Positions 14,414 to 15,931 of a DNA stretch of 15,931 nucleotides are shown here, one piece after another. The notes below the pieces were generated by a model. It did no database searches, was not told where the DNA came from, and was given only the letters and a program-made list of their open reading frames with translations. Every line of letters starts with the position of its first letter. Positions within the stretch are counted from its first letter, which is position 1. Where the stretch lies: NCBI GenBank assembly GCA_031289515.1, contig JAITPH010000217.1, forward strand, positions 1-15,931, given 5' to 3'. The DNA comes from Tannerella sp. GTDB taxonomy: Bacteria; Bacteroidota; Bacteroidia; Bacteroidales; Tannerellaceae. Both the position numbers and the translations under genes were made by a program.

Positions 14414-15907
14414 ATGATTCATAAACAATTACGACAGCACCGCTGGAAGTCGTTCCGGCGTAATCCGATGTTCGAGCGCAACATGGCTATCAGAATTTTC
14501 ATGTATTTCATGTTCGTATTCATTGCTTTTTATTTGCTGGCTTTCGGTTTCCTGCTTGAGACTATCCTCTCCAAATCAGGACAGTACGAATCTGCCGTCA
14601 CCTCGCTGAACGCGCTCATTCCGTACATCTTCGCGGCGGATTTTATCGTAAAGTTCTTCTTCAAGAGCAACCGGTCGATGCAGATTGCGCCCTATCTGAC
14701 CTTGCCAATAAAACGCAACAAACTGTTCGACTTCCTTTTACTCAACGAGTTTTCGAGCTTTTGGAACATATATTTCATTTTCCTGATAGTTCCGTTTGCA
14801 TTTATGGCGATACCGGCAGAGTACGGATACCTTGCCGCAATTGTATATATTCCGGTTTTTTATCTGATGTGCGTGGCTAACAGCCTGCTGGTTAGTATAG
14901 TCAACAACTTTATAAGCAGGAATCTGTTGTTTTATTTTCTTGGGGCGGTCATAGTTGCTTGCCCGTTTTTTCTGATGTTTGTCTGCGGCATCGATCCGGG
15001 TGATTTCACTGTCTGGGCGGGCGACATGTTTCTTAGCTTCAATCCCCTTGTATATGCAGGGTTTATCGTGATATTTGCAGTTCTCTGGCTAATAAACAGG
15101 CTTCAGATGCAAGAGAGGCTTTACCTTGAATTACAAGGCAAGAAAAATGAAAAAATATCATCATTCTCAAGTCTTTCGTTCCTGAACAGATTCGGCGCGA
15201 TAGGCGATTTTATCAACCTCGAACTGAAAATGATTCTGCGCTCGCCCCGGCTGAAGCAACAGATACTTTTAGCGTTCATTCTGGGTATCGGCATGAACTT
15301 TTATGTAATTTATATACCCGGCAACTCCTTTATCGAACATGGACAGTTCGTCTTCTTCTTATACTTAATCTTTGCTATCGGAGGGATGGGTATTATAATG
15401 GGGCAATATATTTTTACGTCCGAATCGTCGTTTTTCGACGGTCTTGCTTCCCGCAATTTGTCGCTGTTTGTCCTTCTGAAAAGCAAATATTTCCTCTATT
15501 GCTCATATTCCGTATTGGTATTTCTGTTGTTTCTGATTCCGGCTTTTCAGGGCAAAATAAGCGGATTCATGCTCGTTTCGATGCTGTTTTTCATCACGGG
15601 ACCTGTCTATTGCCTGATTTTCCAGAACGCCGTCTTCAACAAGCAGCATTTCGACCTGTTCGACAAGGGTATGTGGAATTGGAAAGGTCAATCCGGCAAC
15701 ATGCTTGTTATCTCGATGATAACAATGTTCATGCCGGTCGTTTTTGTCTTGATTATCAGAGCTATATTCGGAAACGATGCGGCATATTATTTCATGTTAA
15801 TCACCGGCCTTGCATTCACTTTGACGTCGAAATACTGGCTCGCATGGACGTACAACCGTTTCCTGCGCAGACGGTACAAGAATATGGAAGGCTTCAGAGC
15901 AAACTGA
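14414..15907 (+). CDS. DUF5687 family polytopic membrane protein, putative ABC-transporter permease
   Basis: This 497-residue protein is rich in hydrophobic helices. Likely membrane segments lie at about 27-50, 65-84, 115-133, 137-164, 170-191, 211-228, 283-302, 310-332, 357-378, 384-403 and two more near the C-terminus. It matches the Bacteroidetes family DUF5687: the cytoplasmic N-terminal LRQHRWKSFRRNPMFERNMA, then KFFFKSNRSMQIAPYLTLPI and LLLNEFSSFWNIYF, a central hydrophilic loop at 229-280, and LELKMILRSPRLKQQ. Members are usually followed by an ABC ATPase gene, which would lie just past the window edge. The transported substrate is unknown. It begins 21 bases after the peptidase gene. 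The last 24 bases of the window are AT-rich, with no visible feature. Confidence 0.88.
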   Translation: MIHKQLRQHRWKSFRRNPMFERNMAIRIFMYFMFVFIAFYLLAFGFLLETILSKSGQYESAVTSLNALIPYIFAADFIVKFFFKSNRSMQIAPYLTLPIKRNKLFDFLLLNEFSSFWNIYFIFLIVPFAFMAIPAEYGYLAAIVYIPVFYLMCVANSLLVSIVNNFISRNLLFYFLGAVIVACPFFLMFVCGIDPGDFTVWAGDMFLSFNPLVYAGFIVIFAVLWLINRLQMQERLYLELQGKKNEKISSFSSLSFLNRFGAIGDFINLELKMILRSPRLKQQILLAFILGIGMNFYVIYIPGNSFIEHGQFVFFLYLIFAIGGMGIIMGQYIFTSESSFFDGLASRNLSLFVLLKSKYFLYCSYSVLVFLLFLIPAFQGKISGFMLVSMLFFITGPVYCLIFQNAVFNKQHFDLFDKGMWNWKGQSGNMLVISMITMFMPVVFVLIIRAIFGNDAAYYFMLITGLAFTLTSKYWLAWTYNRFLRRRYKNMEGFRAN

Positions 15908-15931
15908 TAATTATTTATATTATAACAATAT

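Noticed and set aside
1..15931. CRISPR array, insertion sequence, integrase, riboswitch or origin
   Set aside because: No regularly spaced repeats, transposase or integrase motifs, known aptamer-like leaders or clustered DnaA boxes were seen on either strand.

Overview
The window looks like Bacteroidales (phylum Bacteroidota) chromosome, probably gut-associated. The evidence is a SusC/SusD outer-membrane uptake pair with its own ECF sigma and FecR-type anti-sigma genes, lipoprotein families known mainly from Bacteroidetes (DUF4959/DUF5126/DUF5000, DUF4998/DUF5013), a DUF5687 membrane protein, and promoter elements of the Bacteroides type (TTTG, about 19 nt, then TAnnTTTG). The genus cannot be read from the sequence. 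All genes are on the + strand.

Layout. (1) 1-978: the 3' part of aroB, carrying two in-frame stops near its 5' end, so probably a pseudogene. (2) 1005-1156: a tRNA-Pro(GGG) with a promoter -7 element and a terminator, followed by about 190 bases with no supported gene. (3) 1351-3437: an ECF sigma gene and its anti-sigma gene. Each is preceded by a copy of the same two-block, promoter-like motif (1351-1395 and 2116-2160). The sigma gene ends in a run of ten C. (4) 3481-11334: a tight operon of STN-type SusC, SusD (interrupted by an in-frame TAA), a DUF4959/5126/5000 lipoprotein and a DUF4998/5013 lipoprotein, closed by a strong hairpin terminator. (5) 11395-12205: a ThuA-like lipoprotein behind a near-ideal Bacteroides promoter. 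(6) 12263-15907: an M3 peptidyl-dipeptidase (Dcp) lipoprotein and a DUF5687 membrane protein.

How the genes fit together. The sigma factor, FecR-type anti-sigma and STN-bearing SusC form a complete trans-envelope signalling set: substrate binding at SusC would be relayed by the STN domain to FecR in the periplasm, freeing the sigma factor to transcribe the uptake operon. The shared motif in front of both the sigma and anti-sigma genes suggests autoregulation. No glycoside hydrolase, lyase or other saccharide-degrading enzyme is in the window, so the substrate is unknown.

The main oddity is three in-frame stop codons in two otherwise collinear genes (two in aroB, one in susD). TAA and TGA are also the normal terminators of the other genes, so recent gene decay or consensus/sequencing error is more likely than a changed genetic code. 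I did not find a clearly novel system. The best leads are the twin promoter motif, the interrupted susD, the C-tract in the sigma gene and the enzyme-free uptake operon.
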